Made by a program: the position numbers and the translations under genes. Below the pieces are notes generated by a model. The model was not told where the DNA came from. It saw only the letters and a list, made by a program, of their open reading frames with translations, and did no database searches. A stretch of 5,947 bases of DNA from Omnitrophica WOR_2 bacterium RIFCSPLOWO2_01_FULL_41_12 (lineage in GTDB: Bacteria > Omnitrophota > Gorgyraeia > Gygaellales > Profunditerraquicolaceae). How positions within the stretch are numbered: the first letter of the stretch is position 1; every line of letters starts with the position of its first letter. Positions 5,286-5,947 of the stretch are shown in pieces. The stretch spans positions 1-5,947 of the forward strand of contig MHGW01000049.1 of assembly GCA_001805765.1 (NCBI GenBank). Direction: 5' to 3'.

Positions 5286-5758
5286 TTGATGATTTGAGCA
5301 AGGCTTGCAGTAAAATAGCCGAAGATTCTCTTTACACGGCGCAGGCCCATTTTTTCTGTGCAAAAAAGTGGCACACGAAGTCGTTTTGGCTTGTGGTCGT
5401 GCCCTCATTCATGGCGGGCTTGGCCGGTTTTATAGTGGCAATGGGCGGCCCCTCTTGGATAGCAGCCATTTCTGCCCTTGGTGGCCTGATTACAGCTGTT
5501 GCATCATGGGTGGGTGTGGAGCGGGACAGCATTCGTCACGAGTTTGCCGGCAAAATGTTTACCTCACTTCGTCGTGAAGCCGATGTTTTGAATGAAACCT
5601 TGAAAAACACAATGCCACCCGAAGAATTTAAAAACCACTTTTTGCAACTACACAAAAAATACCTGCTGCTGTCAGAGACGCTTGAGATAACCGAAGATGA
5701 CTGCCTTCGCAAGGCGAGAGAAAATGTTCAGCAGGGTATTTTTCTAGGTCCTTTTTGA
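5282..5758 (+). CDS. SLATT-domain two-transmembrane effector (CBASS-type)
   Basis: The protein is 158 aa from the ATG at 5282, which has AGGGGG 4-5 nt upstream and overlaps the cyclase-remnant stop; a longer in-frame start at 5204 is rejected. An N-terminal amphipathic helix with A-Q-A-H-F-F-C-A-K-K-W precedes two membrane helices (about residues 35-53 and 58-78) separated by a short G-G-P-S-W turn. A long charged cytosolic region (79-158) with a heptad-like H-E-F-A-G-K-M-F-T-S-L-R-R-E-A segment follows. This is the SLATT plan (SMODS and SLOG-associating 2TM effector). SLATT proteins are predicted to form pores that kill the infected cell once a second messenger is sensed. The frame appears complete and intact, although its cyclase is broken. 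The last residues (G-I-F-L-G-P-F) abut a change in base composition, so the extreme C-terminus may be altered. Confidence 0.82.
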   Translation: MIDDLSKACSKIAEDSLYTAQAHFFCAKKWHTKSFWLVVVPSFMAGLAGFIVAMGGPSWIAAISALGGLITAVASWVGVERDSIRHEFAGKMFTSLRREADVLNETLKNTMPPEEFKNHFLQLHKKYLLLSETLEITEDDCLRKARENVQQGIFLGPF

Positions 5759-5947
5759 GCCGCTGCCATGTCCGGTTGGAGGTCTTTCCCATGATGGACC
5801 GAAGGCCCCGGAGCCCGATCGATTGAATCAGGGACAGCCCGCCCAAAACCTGAAGGGCCTTTGCCGGCTTCATCCCACCGCTGGTCAGGATCTGGAATAG
5901 ATCCTCCGGTTTATGTTGCGACAGCGACACGACATTCAGTTCCAGTT
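5628..5947 (-). CDS. 3' part of an unrecognised reading frame running off the right edge
   Basis: On the minus strand a frame is open from the window edge to a stop at 5628. Residues encoded by 5759-5947 look protein-like: S-L-S-Q-H-K-P-E-D-L-F-Q-I-L-T, a helix with K-A-L-Q-V-L-G-G-L-S-L-I, then S-N-R-T-W-Q-R-L-K-K. Third codon positions there are strongly G/C, unlike the AT-richer genes elsewhere in the window. The portion inside 5628-5758 is antisense to the SLATT gene and probably not genuine, so the original gene may have been cut at about 5758. I cannot name a family. It could be the broken end of a neighbouring gene disrupted when the defence island arrived, or a shadow frame. Confidence 0.35.
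   Translation of the reverse strand, partial: LELNVVSLSQHKPEDLFQILTSGGMKPAKALQVLGGLSLIQSIGLRGLRSIMGKTSNRTWQRLKKDLEKYPAEHFLSPCEGSHLRLSQASLTAAGIFCVVAKSGF

Noticed and set aside
4953..5408. A 151-aa minus-strand frame across the cyclase remnant and SLATT start.
   Set aside because: Composition is basic and irregular, there is no ribosome site, and it is antisense to better-supported frames.
5804..5814. GGCCCCGGAGC resembles the tRNA-Asn 3' end (GGCCTCCGGAGC at 2143-2154) and might be an attachment-site repeat.
   Set aside because: Only about 11 bases with one deletion, in a GC-rich stretch, and no extension into the T arm; chance similarity is more likely.

Overview
The window is a bacterial chromosomal segment of moderate to low GC. 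The first gene (C-terminal part of a TIGR02147/DUF4423-family protein) is translationally coupled to a lipoprotein beginning CGGLTTVGNP. In my experience this pairing is seen in Bdellovibrionota, Myxococcota and other former Deltaproteobacteria and in Fibrobacterota. I therefore favour an uncultured delta-like lineage, but the window alone does not settle the taxonomy.

Layout. (1) 1-1746: the end of a TIGR02147-type gene and its coupled EF-hand-containing lipoprotein on +, meeting a small DUF3147-type membrane protein tail to tail. (2) 1811-2210: a tRNA-Asn(GUU) gene interrupted inside the anticodon by a 212-nt self-splicing-type group I intron, with its own promoter upstream and an intrinsic terminator downstream. 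(3) 2260-4780: a tightly packed six-gene minus-strand operon, in transcription order XRE-family repressor, ImmA/IrrE metallopeptidase, HNH endonuclease, an unrecognised 126-aa protein, a putative BECR-fold nuclease/toxin and a DUF2283 protein (probable antitoxin). (4) 4853-5758: a short divergent promoter region with an inverted repeat, then on + a broken CD-NTase (SMODS-type nucleotidyltransferase) remnant translationally coupled to an intact-looking SLATT two-transmembrane effector. (5) 5759-5947: a GC-richer tail with the end of an unrecognised minus-strand reading frame, which looks like a junction with different DNA.

How it fits together. The XRE + ImmA/IrrE pair, divergent from a nucleotidyltransferase + SLATT unit, resembles CBASS anti-phage loci controlled by a CapH (repressor)/CapP (metallopeptidase) switch. 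In those systems the peptidase cleaves the repressor after DNA damage and releases expression of the cyclase and its effector. Here the cyclase has lost its catalytic centre through an internal deletion and frame change, while the regulator pair, the effector, the HNH nuclease and the toxin/antitoxin-like pair remain open. The locus is best read as a decaying or remodelled defence island next to an intron-bearing tRNA gene.
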